DNA of 64,000 bases from JBDSKH01 sp035495435. GTDB lineage: Bacteria; Actinomycetota; Actinomycetes; Actinomycetales; Microbacteriaceae. Shown here one piece after another: positions 7,649 to 16,734 of this stretch; positions within the stretch are counted from its first letter, which is position 1; every line of letters begins with the position of its first letter. A program made the translations under genes and the position numbers. Where the stretch lies: the NCBI GenBank assembly GCA_035495435.1, contig DATJFV010000051.1, positions 1 through 64,000 on the forward strand, in the 5' to 3' direction. The notes under the pieces were generated by a model. The model saw only the letters and a list, made by a program, of their open reading frames with translations. It had not been told where the DNA came from and made no database searches.

Positions 7649-9759
7649 AGCGCCTCCCCCTCCTCGGCGAGTTCCTCGCGCACGATCTCGCCGGCGGTCG
7701 GCGGCTGCGCCGCCGTGCCCGCCATCGCCATCGCGAGCCGCGGGTCCACCGCCGCCGGCTCGTCGTCGGCGGTCGGTGCGGCGAACTGCGCCTCGTACAG
7801 CCGCGCGTACGCCCCCTGCTGCGCGAGCAGTTCGTCGTGCGTTCCCTGTTCGACGATCGCACCGTTCTCCATCACCAGGATGAGGTCAGCGTCGCGGATC
7901 GTCGACAGGCGGTGCGCGATGACGAAGCTCGTCCGGTCCTTGCGCAGCGCACTCATCGCACGCTGCACCAGCAACTCGGTGCGGGTGTCGACCGACGACG
8001 TCGCCTCGTCGAGGATGAGCACGCTCGGCCGGGCGAGGAACGCGCGCGCGATGGTGATCAGCTGCTTCTCACCCGCCGACACGTTGCCGCCCTCGTCCTC
8101 GAGCTTCGTGTCGTACCCGTCGGGCAGCGAGTGCACGAACCGGTCGACGTAGGCGGCCTCGGCCGCGGCGTGGATCTCCTCCTCCGTCGCGTCCGGCCGA
8201 CCGTAGGCGATGTTGTCGCGGATGGTGCCCGCGAACAGCCAGGTGTCCTGCAGCACCATGCCGGTGCGCGACCTCAGGTCATCGCGGGTCATGGTCGAGA
8301 TGTCCACGCCGTCGAGGGTGATCCGCCCGCCGTCGAGCTCGTAGAACCGCATCACCAGGTTCACCAGGGTGGTCTTACCGGCACCCGTGGGGCCGACGAT
8401 GGCGACGGTCGAGCCGGGTGCGGCCACGAGGGACAGGTCCTTGATGAGCGGCTTCCGCGCCTCATCACCGACCGGGTCGTACGAGAACGACACGTGCTCG
8501 AAAGCCAGCCGCCCCGTGGCCGCAGTCGGCGACTCGGCCGGGTCGGCATCCGGAGTCTGCTCGTCGGCATCCAACAACTCGAACACCCGCTCGGCGGACG
8601 CCACACCCGACTGCAGCAGGTTGGCCATCGAGCCGAGCGTCGACAGCGGCTGAGTGAACTGACGGGAGTACTGGATGAACGCCTGCACATCACCGATCGT
8701 CAGCGAACCGCTCGTCACCATCAGGCCGCCCACCACCGCGATCAGCACGTAGACCAGGTTGCCCACGAAGAACGTCGCCGGCATGATCAGCCCGCTGATG
8801 AACTGCGCGCCGAAACTGGCCTGGAAGAGCTCGTCGTTCTTCTCGCCGAACCGCGCCTCCACCTCGCGGTGCCGGCCGAAGACCTTCACCAGCGCGTGGC
8901 CGGTGTAGCCCTCCTCGATCTGGGCGTTCAGTGCACCGGTGTGGGTCCACTGCGCGATGAACAGCTTCTGCGAGCGCTTGCCGATCACCATCACGATGCC
9001 GAGCGTCAGAGGCACCGCCACGATCGCCACCACCGCCAGCAGCGGCGAGATGACGAACATGATGCCGAGCACCCCGACGACGGTGAGCAGCGAGATCAGC
9101 AGTTGACTGAGGGTCTGCTGCAGGCTCTGCGAGATGTTGTCGATGTCGTTGGTGACGCGGCTGAGCAGCTCGCCGCGCTGCATCTTGTCGAAGTAGCTCA
9201 GCGGCAGACGATGCAGCTTCGCCTCGACCTCGCGCCGCAGCCGCTGCACGGTGCGCTGCGTGATGCCGTTCAGCACGTACGCCTGCAGGAAGCTGAACAC
9301 CGACGAGAAGACGTAGAGCAGCAGCACGATGCCGAGGATCAGCGCCAGCTGGTCGAAATCGATCCCGGAGCCCGCGTGCAGGTTGAGGCTGCGCAGGAAC
9401 GCTGCCTGATCGGGGTCGGCCTGCTCCACGCCGGCCAGGAACTGCTCGACGCTCACCCCCGCGGGAATCTGCGCCGACACCGCCCCCTCGACGATGACGT
9501 TCGTCGCCTGGCCGAGGATCTTGGGCCCCAGCACCGAGAGCACGACGCTCACCACGCCGAGCAGGATCACGAAGATCATGCCGGCGCGCTCCGGGCGCAG
9601 CCGCCCGATCAAGCGACGGGCCGACGGACCGAAGTTCATCGACTTCTCGGCGGGCATGCCCATGCCACCGAACGGACCGCCCCCGCCGGGACCCCGGCGC
9701 ATGGGCGGCTGAATGGCAGGACGCTCGGGCGCCTTCTTCACGTTCGCGTCGCTCATCAC
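7645..9759 (-). CDS. Heterodimeric ABC exporter subunit with canonical Walker B
   Basis: The 704-residue protein joins an N-terminal six-helix exporter membrane domain to a nucleotide-binding domain. Walker A GPTGAGKTT is near residue 455, the signature NVSAGEKQL near 558, and Walker B VLILDEATSSVD near 580 retains the catalytic Glu. The first 45 residues are a Gly/Pro-rich cytoplasmic extension. An insert of about 45 residues between the first two membrane helices may be extracellular. It is translationally coupled (4-bp overlap) to the upstream partner gene, which has the complementary defect in Walker B. Likely substrates are drugs, lipids or peptides; the sequence does not say which. Confidence 0.95.
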   Translation of the reverse strand: MMSDANVKKAPERPAIQPPMRRGPGGGGPFGGMGMPAEKSMNFGPSARRLIGRLRPERAGMIFVILLGVVSVVLSVLGPKILGQATNVIVEGAVSAQIPAGVSVEQFLAGVEQADPDQAAFLRSLNLHAGSGIDFDQLALILGIVLLLYVFSSVFSFLQAYVLNGITQRTVQRLRREVEAKLHRLPLSYFDKMQRGELLSRVTNDIDNISQSLQQTLSQLLISLLTVVGVLGIMFVISPLLAVVAIVAVPLTLGIVMVIGKRSQKLFIAQWTHTGALNAQIEEGYTGHALVKVFGRHREVEARFGEKNDELFQASFGAQFISGLIMPATFFVGNLVYVLIAVVGGLMVTSGSLTIGDVQAFIQYSRQFTQPLSTLGSMANLLQSGVASAERVFELLDADEQTPDADPAESPTAATGRLAFEHVSFSYDPVGDEARKPLIKDLSLVAAPGSTVAIVGPTGAGKTTLVNLVMRFYELDGGRITLDGVDISTMTRDDLRSRTGMVLQDTWLFAGTIRDNIAYGRPDATEEEIHAAAEAAYVDRFVHSLPDGYDTKLEDEGGNVSAGEKQLITIARAFLARPSVLILDEATSSVDTRTELLVQRAMSALRKDRTSFVIAHRLSTIRDADLILVMENGAIVEQGTHDELLAQQGAYARLYEAQFAAPTADDEPAAVDPRLAMAMAGTAAQPPTAGEIVREELAEEGEAL

Positions 9760-11486
9760 GCCACCTCCGCCGCGAGCTGGCTGTTCACGATCTCGGCGTA
9801 CTCCGTCGAGCTCTGCAGCAACTCCTCATGGGTTCCCCGACCGACGATCGCGCCGTCCTCGAGGACGATGATCTGATCGGCGTCGATGATGGTCGACACC
9901 CGCTGGGCGACCACGATGACCGTCGCATCGGCCACCTCCCGCTCCAGCGCGGCCCGCAATCTCTGATCGGTCGCGGTATCGAGTGCCGAGAACGAGTCAT
10001 CGAACACATAGATCTCCGGTCTCTTCACCAGCGCCCGCGCGATCGCCAGACGTTGCCGCTGACCGCCCGACACGTTGGTGCCGCCCTGAGCGATCGGGCC
10101 CTCGAGCTTCTCGGGCATGGCCTCGACGAAATCGCGACCCTGGGCGATCTCCAGCGCCGCCCACAGGTCGTCGTCGGAGGCATCCGGGTTTCCATAGCGC
10201 AGGTTGCTCGCCACGGTGCCCGAGAACAGGTACGCCCGCTGCGGAACCAGGCCGATCTTCGACCACAGCGTGTCGGGATCGAGGTCGCGCACGTCGACGC
10301 CGTCGATCAGCACCTGGCCGCCGGTGACGTCGAACAGCCGCGGCAGCAGGTTGACGAGCGTCGTCTTGCCCGACCCGGTGCTGCCGATGATCGCCGTCGT
10401 CTGCCCGCGCTTCGCGACGAAGCTGACATCACGCAGCACCGGCTGCTCGGCGCCCGGGTAGGTGAAGGTCGCACCCCGCAGCTCGACCTGCCCGACCTGG
10501 CTGAGCTCGGTGATCCCGTCGGCCGGCGGCACCACCGACGGCTCGGTGTCGAGCACCTCGCCGATGCGGTCGGCCGAGACTGCGGCACGGGGCAGGATCA
10601 CGGCGAGGAAGGTGGCCATCATGACCGCCATCAGGATCTGGATGAGGTAGCTGAGGAACGCGGTCAGCGAACCGATCTGCAGTTCGCCGTCCTCGATCCG
10701 GAACGCGCCGAACCAGAGCACCGCGACGCTGGAGACGTTCAGCACCAGCATCACCATCGGGAACATCAGCGCGAACAGCCGGCCGGTGCGCAGGGCCGTC
10801 TCGGTGAGCTCATCGTTGGCGACACCGAAGCGCTCGCGCTCGAACGGTTCGCGCACGAACGCGCGCACCACCCGCATGCCGGTCAGCTGCTCACGCAGCA
10901 CCCGGTTGACGGTGTCGATGCGGGTCTGCATGACCCGGAACAGCGGCACCATCCGCACGATGATGAACGACATCCCGAGCAGCAGCGCGGGAACCGCGAC
11001 CACCAGGATCCACGACAGCTGCACGTCTTCGCGCAGCGCGAAGATGACCCCGCCGATGCTCTGAATCGGCGTCGCGATCAGCATGGTGCAGGTCATCAGC
11101 ACCAGCATCTGCACCTGCTGCACGTCGTTCGTGGTGCGGGTGATCAGCGAGGGTGCGCCGAACTTGGCCACCTCGCGCTCGCTGAACTGGCCCACCCGGC
11201 GGAAGATCGCCCCGCGCAGGTCGCGCCCGAGGCCCATCGCCGTCTTCGCGCCGAAGTACACCGCGGCGATCGCGCAGGCGATCTGCACCAGGGTGATGCC
11301 GAGCATGAGCGCACCGGTGCCGACAATGAACCCGGTGTCGCCCTTCACCACCCCCTCATCGATGATGTCGGCGTTGAGGTTGGGCAGCGACAGGGCGGCG
11401 ATCGACTGGCCGGCCTGGAACACCACCACCCCGATGAGCAGCGGCCAGAACGGCCGGAGGAAGCGGACGAGGATCTTGCCGAGCAT
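9756..11486 (-). CDS. Heterodimeric ABC exporter subunit with degenerate Walker B
   Basis: The 576-residue exporter half-transporter has six predicted membrane helices and a nucleotide-binding domain with Walker A GSTGSGKTT near residue 367 and a consensus-like signature NVSGGQRQR. Walker B reads IYVFDDSFSALD near 492, where Asp replaces the catalytic Glu. This matches heterodimeric exporters with one ATPase-poor site, such as TM287/288 and LmrCD. Its start is 3 bp after the TetR stop and its own stop overlaps the partner start, so the three genes form one operon. Confidence 0.95.
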   Translation of the reverse strand: MLGKILVRFLRPFWPLLIGVVVFQAGQSIAALSLPNLNADIIDEGVVKGDTGFIVGTGALMLGITLVQIACAIAAVYFGAKTAMGLGRDLRGAIFRRVGQFSEREVAKFGAPSLITRTTNDVQQVQMLVLMTCTMLIATPIQSIGGVIFALREDVQLSWILVVAVPALLLGMSFIIVRMVPLFRVMQTRIDTVNRVLREQLTGMRVVRAFVREPFERERFGVANDELTETALRTGRLFALMFPMVMLVLNVSSVAVLWFGAFRIEDGELQIGSLTAFLSYLIQILMAVMMATFLAVILPRAAVSADRIGEVLDTEPSVVPPADGITELSQVGQVELRGATFTYPGAEQPVLRDVSFVAKRGQTTAIIGSTGSGKTTLVNLLPRLFDVTGGQVLIDGVDVRDLDPDTLWSKIGLVPQRAYLFSGTVASNLRYGNPDASDDDLWAALEIAQGRDFVEAMPEKLEGPIAQGGTNVSGGQRQRLAIARALVKRPEIYVFDDSFSALDTATDQRLRAALEREVADATVIVVAQRVSTIIDADQIIVLEDGAIVGRGTHEELLQSSTEYAEIVNSQLAAEVA

Positions 11487-11489
11487 GGG

Positions 11490-12155
11490 CTAGGGCTTCT
11501 TTCGCGTGGTGGCGGATGTGGTGGCGGATGTCGTGGTCTGGATGTGGGTGCGGGCCGTACCGGGGAGGATGCCGTGCATCACGAAGTCGGTCAGGTCGTC
11601 GGTGCTGAAGGCGTGCGGCTCGTTGAACACCGGGATCGCGCTGCCGAACGCGAGCATGCGCAGGTAGAACGCCAGCGCAGGCACCGGGACCGCGATCTCG
11701 TCGGGGCGGAACAGCTGCGCCATGATGCCGAGCCACTGCTCGTCGGTGCGCGGCTGCCCGTGCTGACCCGGCGGCGGGCCGGTCATGCCGATCGCTCCCA
11801 TGAAGCCGATGAACCCCTCGAGCCGGTCGCGCAGCAACTGGATCACCTGCCGCACCTTCTCTTCGGTGGGCTCGTCGGGGTCGATGCCGCGCAGCTTCGC
11901 GCGCAACGGCTCGGGGTCCATGAGCCGCTCGATGGCGGCCTGGATGACGCTTTCCTTGTCGCCGAACGCGCGGAAGATGGTGCCTTCGGCGACCCCGGCT
12001 GCCTCGGCGATCTCGCGGGACGTGATCTCGCGCCCCCGCTCGCGGATCAGCGGGATGACGGCGTCGATGATGGCGGCGCGCCGCTCATCGGGCGACAGCG
12101 GCTTGGCGCGTTCGCGCCCGAGCGCCACGAAACCGTCCGGGCGCACATCGATCAC
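11490..12155 (-). CDS. TetR-family regulator of the ABC exporter
   Basis: The 221-residue protein has a TetR helix-turn-helix at residues 44-70 (ITSREIAEAAGVAEGTIFRAFGD) and a ligand-binding C-terminal domain. It is the first gene of the exporter operon. A perfect palindrome 13 bp before its start (12168-12185) is the expected autorepression operator, so the exporter pair would be induced when a ligand releases the repressor. The C-terminus is Thr/Ser-rich (TTTSATTSATTRKK) and probably disordered. ATG 12155 gives a normal length. Confidence 0.93.
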   Translation of the reverse strand: MIDVRPDGFVALGRERAKPLSPDERRAAIIDAVIPLIRERGREITSREIAEAAGVAEGTIFRAFGDKESVIQAAIERLMDPEPLRAKLRGIDPDEPTEEKVRQVIQLLRDRLEGFIGFMGAIGMTGPPPGQHGQPRTDEQWLGIMAQLFRPDEIAVPVPALAFYLRMLAFGSAIPVFNEPHAFSTDDLTDFVMHGILPGTARTHIQTTTSATTSATTRKKP

Positions 12156-12167
12156 CCGGCGATACTA

Positions 12168-12185
12168 AGTGAGTGAGCACTCACT
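12168..12185. promoter_or_regulatory. Palindromic TetR operator
   Basis: The 18 bases consist of 8-bp perfectly complementary arms AGTGAGTG and CACTCACT around AG. Size and form fit a TetR-family operator, and the site lies immediately upstream of the TetR gene. It overlaps the last bases and stop codon (12181-12183) of the upstream gene glpX, so the operator is embedded in a coding end. Confidence 0.8.
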
Positions 12186-13239
12186 CCGCAACGTCATCGA
12201 GCCACTTCTTCACCAGGTGATCCGCGAGCACCCGCCGGATCGTGCCCGACCGGGCGCGCAGCACGATCGACTCGGTGCGGATGATCGGTCCCTTGCGCTG
12301 CACCCCGCGCACCAGGTTGCCGTCGGTGACCCCGGTCGCGACGAAGAACGTGTTGTCGCCCTTCACCAGGTCGCCGGCCTCGTAGACATGGTCGAACTTC
12401 AGCCCGGCGTCGATGCCGCGCTGCTTCTCCTCGTCGGTCCCGGGTGCGAGCCGGGTCTGGATCAGGCCGCCGAGCGCCTTGATCGCGCAGGCCGTCGCCA
12501 CACCCTCGGGGCTGCCGCCGATGCCGATGCACATGTCGATGCGCCCCTCGTAGCTGGCCGCGTCGATGCCGCCCGCCACGTCGCCGTCGAGAAGCAGCCG
12601 AGTGCCGGCCCCGGCGGCGCGGATCTCGTCGATCAGCTGCAGATGACGCGGCCGGTCGAGCACCCCGATCGACATCTCCGAGACGTGCTTGCCCTTCGCC
12701 CTCGCCAGTGCATGGATGTTCTCGGCGACACTCTGGCGGATGTCGACCACCCCGATCCCCTCCGGCCCGGTGACGATCTTGTCCATGTAGAAGACGCTCG
12801 ACGCGTCGAGCATCGACCCCCGATCGGCGGCGGCGATCATCGAGATCGCGTTGCGGCGACCCGCCGCTGTCAACGACGTGCCGTCGATCGGATCGACCGC
12901 GATGTCGCAGGCGGGCCCACGGCCGTTGCCCACGACCTCGCCGTTGTAGAGCATCGGCGCCTTGTCCTTCTCACCCTCGCCGATGACGACCGTGCCCGCG
13001 AAGTTGACCGTGCCCAGGAACTTGCGCATCGCATCCACCGCTGCACCATCGGCGCCGATCTTGTCGCCCTTGCCGATGAAGGGAACGGCCCGGATCGCGG
13101 CGGCCTCCGTGGCGCGCACCAGCTCGAGCGCCAGGTTGCGGTCGGGGTGCAGGAACAGGGTTCCGGTCTCGGTGTCTCTGTTCGCGGCGGTATCTCTGTT
13201 CGCGGCGGTGTCTCTGTTCGCGGCGGTATCTGGGGTCAC
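12181..13239 (-). CDS. glpX: Class II fructose-1,6-bisphosphatase
   Basis: The 352-residue enzyme hydrolyses fructose-1,6-bisphosphate to fructose-6-phosphate in gluconeogenesis. The metal/phosphate motif DPIDGTSLTAAGR and the early segment VRATEAAAIRAVPFIGKGDK are diagnostic. GTG 13239 is chosen since it has GAGG about 8 nt upstream and no family sequence precedes it. The first 25 residues are unusual: three exact copies of a six-residue unit (DTAANR) encoded by 18-bp tandem repeats, absent from the usual enzyme. It is divergent from fbaA, the aldolase that makes its substrate. Confidence 0.93.
   Translation of the reverse strand: MTPDTAANRDTAANRDTAANRDTETGTLFLHPDRNLALELVRATEAAAIRAVPFIGKGDKIGADGAAVDAMRKFLGTVNFAGTVVIGEGEKDKAPMLYNGEVVGNGRGPACDIAVDPIDGTSLTAAGRRNAISMIAAADRGSMLDASSVFYMDKIVTGPEGIGVVDIRQSVAENIHALARAKGKHVSEMSIGVLDRPRHLQLIDEIRAAGAGTRLLLDGDVAGGIDAASYEGRIDMCIGIGGSPEGVATACAIKALGGLIQTRLAPGTDEEKQRGIDAGLKFDHVYEAGDLVKGDNTFFVATGVTDGNLVRGVQRKGPIIRTESIVLRARSGTIRRVLADHLVKKWLDDVAE
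13174..13227 (-). repeat. Three 18-bp tandem repeats in the glpX 5' coding end
   Basis: Units at 13174-13191, 13192-13209 and 13210-13227 differ only in their first base (g, a, g) and encode repeated DTAANR near the N-terminus of GlpX. Copy-number change would stay in frame because the unit is a multiple of three. Confidence 0.9.
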
Positions 13240-13312
13240 CTGAGCATCCTCGGAAAATCGGGCGGATCGGAGCGGATGCGCTGGTGGCGAAGCGCTCTGC
13301 CAGACTAGTCCC

Positions 13313-14347
<1,035 letters not shown>

Positions 14348-14356
14348 GCGCGATCG

Positions 14357-15496
14357 TCAGTCGGGCAGGTTGAAGCTCAGCTTCAGGAAGCGGTCGCGGC
14401 TCCACTGCAGATCCTGAACGGCGGTACCGAGCGTCAGATAGTACGGCGCCAGGTGCATGATGCGTCGCCCCTCGGGCAGCTCCATGTCGAGGCTCACCCC
14501 GACGGCGGTGGATCCGTCGTCGGCGCCACGTAGTTCGACCAGCAGCGAACCCGCATCAATCCCGGGCGACTCGAGTACCGCCTTCAGCAGTGCGCGCAGG
14601 GCGGTGCGCTGCGGACCGCGCATCTTCGCGGCCCGGCGCTCGGGATCGATCACCACCAACCGCGAGCCGCTCGCGACCGAATCGAGCCAGCTGACGTTCG
14701 ACTGGGTGACCAGGTCGTCGCGGAGCCGGCGAGCCAGTTGCCCGGCGAGCGCCCGGTCGGTCGCCGACACCGTCCCTGAGGCGATGATCCCCTCCAGGAA
14801 CGGCACGGCCCGCGCGGTCAGCTCCGCCAGGCGTACCCGCTCTGCGGCCTCGGCGGCGTCATCCCGCGCGACCTCGGGAGACACCAGGGTCTGCGAGCGA
14901 CGTTCGATCAGCGGCTGCATGCGGCTGACCACCGCGTAGGAGAACACCGCTGTCGCGACCACCCCGGTCAGGATCGGGGCGACGATGATCAGAATGGTCG
15001 AGACCGCCCCCCAGTGGTGCACGTCGTCGTTCACGATCAGGTACGCGATCGGGGCGGTCACCGCGATGCAGGCGATCCCCAGCCGCACCAGCGTGCGCGC
15101 CGGCAGGTACGGGGCGAGGCAGGCGAACACCAGTGACACCCCGAACGGCGCCCACCACAGTTCGATCGCGAACTCGATGTTCACATAGCCGACGGACGAG
15201 ATCAGGAACCCGACGCTCGCGACCCCGATGGCGATCGCACCATGGCGCCAGGTCATGCGGGGCCGCAGCGGCCGGGTGACCAGATGCACATACAGACAGG
15301 CCAGCGTGCACAGGATGACACTGAAGAACTGCAGCCGCGGGTTGCCCACCTGCACCCAGGTCACGATCGCCATGGTCGATCCGTACACGAGGTTCAGCGC
15401 GGCGAACACCAACGGCACCAGCTGGCCGGTGAACCAGCTGAGCGGATCGACATCGTTCGCCGACACACTGGTGAAGCGCCGATTGAACGTGCTCAC
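14357..15496 (-). CDS. Membrane protein resembling a degenerate sensor kinase
   Basis: The 379-residue protein has about six or seven membrane segments in its first 190 residues, then a cytoplasmic part from about PLIERRSQTLVSPEV. The cytoplasmic part follows the outline of the neighbouring kinase: AGQLARRLRDDL aligns with the dimerisation helix, and ALRALLKAVLESPG followed by LLVELRGADD mimics the N-box and next strand. It lacks the phospho-acceptor His, the N-box Asn and the Asp-x-Gly of the G1 box, so I infer a pseudokinase. GTG 15496 overlaps the kinase stop (GTGA), so the two are translationally coupled. It converges on fbaA with a 9-bp gap. Confidence 0.7.
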   Translation of the reverse strand: MSTFNRRFTSVSANDVDPLSWFTGQLVPLVFAALNLVYGSTMAIVTWVQVGNPRLQFFSVILCTLACLYVHLVTRPLRPRMTWRHGAIAIGVASVGFLISSVGYVNIEFAIELWWAPFGVSLVFACLAPYLPARTLVRLGIACIAVTAPIAYLIVNDDVHHWGAVSTILIIVAPILTGVVATAVFSYAVVSRMQPLIERRSQTLVSPEVARDDAAEAAERVRLAELTARAVPFLEGIIASGTVSATDRALAGQLARRLRDDLVTQSNVSWLDSVASGSRLVVIDPERRAAKMRGPQRTALRALLKAVLESPGIDAGSLLVELRGADDGSTAVGVSLDMELPEGRRIMHLAPYYLTLGTAVQDLQWSRDRFLKLSFNLPD

Positions 15497-16725
15497 CGGT
15501 GCGTCTCCCGGTGCGTGGATTCCGGATGCGGCGCAACGACTTTGAGGATCGGTACCGTGAGGATCACCGAGGTCCCGCCGCCGGGACTCGACCAGATCCG
15601 CGCGGATCCACCGACCGCCTCGAGCCGCTCGATGATCGATCCGCGCACGCCGAGGCGGTCCTCCGGGATGGCAGCCGGGTCGAACCCGCGGCCCTGGTCG
15701 GTGATCATCACGGTGACGTCGTCGGCGTAGATGAGCTCGAGTTCGGCGACCGCCGCACCGGAGTGCTTGAGGACGTTGTCCAGCGCCGCCCGGATCGCCG
15801 CGATCAGCGTGCGCCCGACATCCGGATCGAGCTTGTAGACCCCACTGCCCGACCCGGTGACATGGATGCTGAGCCCCTGCCACTGGAACGAGCTCACCAT
15901 GCGCATGATCTCGTTGCGCAGTGACGCGTCCTCGTCGTCGGCGGTGGGGATGGTGGTGGTGTGCGAGATCCATTCGGCTCCGCGCAGCTCGGCCAGATCT
16001 TCGGCGAGACGCTGAATGGCCGGCTCGCTCAGGGGCCCGGGCGTGTTCAGCACCAGCGACAGGTCGTTCAGCACCGTGTCGTGCACTGCTGCCGTCGTGC
16101 GCCGAGACAGATCCTCTCCCCGCGCCAGGCGCAGGGTTTCGGTTTCGAGCTCTTCGAAGTTGGGGACGCGGCGGCGCTGCACCGCCTGGATCGTCGCGAA
16201 CGTCAAATAGGCCAGGGTGGCCACGATGAACACCATCGTGGGCCCGAAACCGGGACGAAACGGTACGTCGGCGATCAGCGCGGCCGCCACCGAAACAGAT
16301 GTGGCCACCAACAGCCCGAACAGCGACCAAAGGACGCCGGCCAGCGCGGTGGTGGCGGTGATGCCCACCGCGACCAGCGCCACCGCCGGCCGATTGACCA
16401 GGAAGAGATTGGTCTGAAGGATGCCGGGGTCGTCGCGCAGTACGAGCAGCTCGTAGGCGAGCGTGGCGGCAGCAGCCAGCAGCAGGAACGCCAGGACCAC
16501 CTGGAAACGCGGCCAGCGGGCCACCGCCCCGATGCCCAGCAGGATGAGCACGAGCAGCGCCATGGGGAGCGGGATGTCGCTGGCGCGGCCGCGGATGATC
16601 AGGGTCTCGGCCAGGATCGGCATGGTGAGCAGGATGGTGAGCGCACCGACCGACCAGCCGACAGCGGCGACCGTGCCGTTGATGATGCGGCCGGCGAGAT
16701 CGCGCGGGAGGACCCCCACTCTCAT
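15493..16725 (-). CDS. Membrane sensor histidine kinase (NarX/HisKA_3-like)
   Basis: The 410-residue protein has about six membrane helices within residues 15-185 and no extracellular domain of size. The presumed phospho-acceptor His is in TTAAVHDTVLNDLSLVL. The ATPase domain shows the N-box ALDNVLKHSGA, G1 box DQGRGFD and a glycine-rich lid (GVRGSIIERLEAVGGSA, GGGTSVIL). Kinases of this type normally phosphorylate a LuxR/NarL-type regulator, but no response regulator gene is adjacent or elsewhere in the window. Its stop overlaps the start of the degenerate kinase-like gene, which suggests they work as a hetero-complex. It lies 9 bp downstream of ispH on the same strand. Confidence 0.88.
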   Translation of the reverse strand: MRVGVLPRDLAGRIINGTVAAVGWSVGALTILLTMPILAETLIIRGRASDIPLPMALLVLILLGIGAVARWPRFQVVLAFLLLAAAATLAYELLVLRDDPGILQTNLFLVNRPAVALVAVGITATTALAGVLWSLFGLLVATSVSVAAALIADVPFRPGFGPTMVFIVATLAYLTFATIQAVQRRRVPNFEELETETLRLARGEDLSRRTTAAVHDTVLNDLSLVLNTPGPLSEPAIQRLAEDLAELRGAEWISHTTTIPTADDEDASLRNEIMRMVSSFQWQGLSIHVTGSGSGVYKLDPDVGRTLIAAIRAALDNVLKHSGAAVAELELIYADDVTVMITDQGRGFDPAAIPEDRLGVRGSIIERLEAVGGSARIWSSPGGGTSVILTVPILKVVAPHPESTHRETHR

Positions 16726-16734
16726 GGGGGAATG

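Noticed and set aside
5293..9876. A very long open frame (over 1500 codons) on the plus strand across the LysR, rmuC and ABC region
   Set aside because: It is antisense or out of frame to clearly conserved genes, has a His/Arg/Gly-rich composition typical of GC-driven shadow frames, and shows no domain.
9828..12176. Plus-strand 782-codon frame opposite the ABC transporter and TetR genes
   Set aside because: It is the reverse complement of conserved coding DNA with the same shadow-frame composition.
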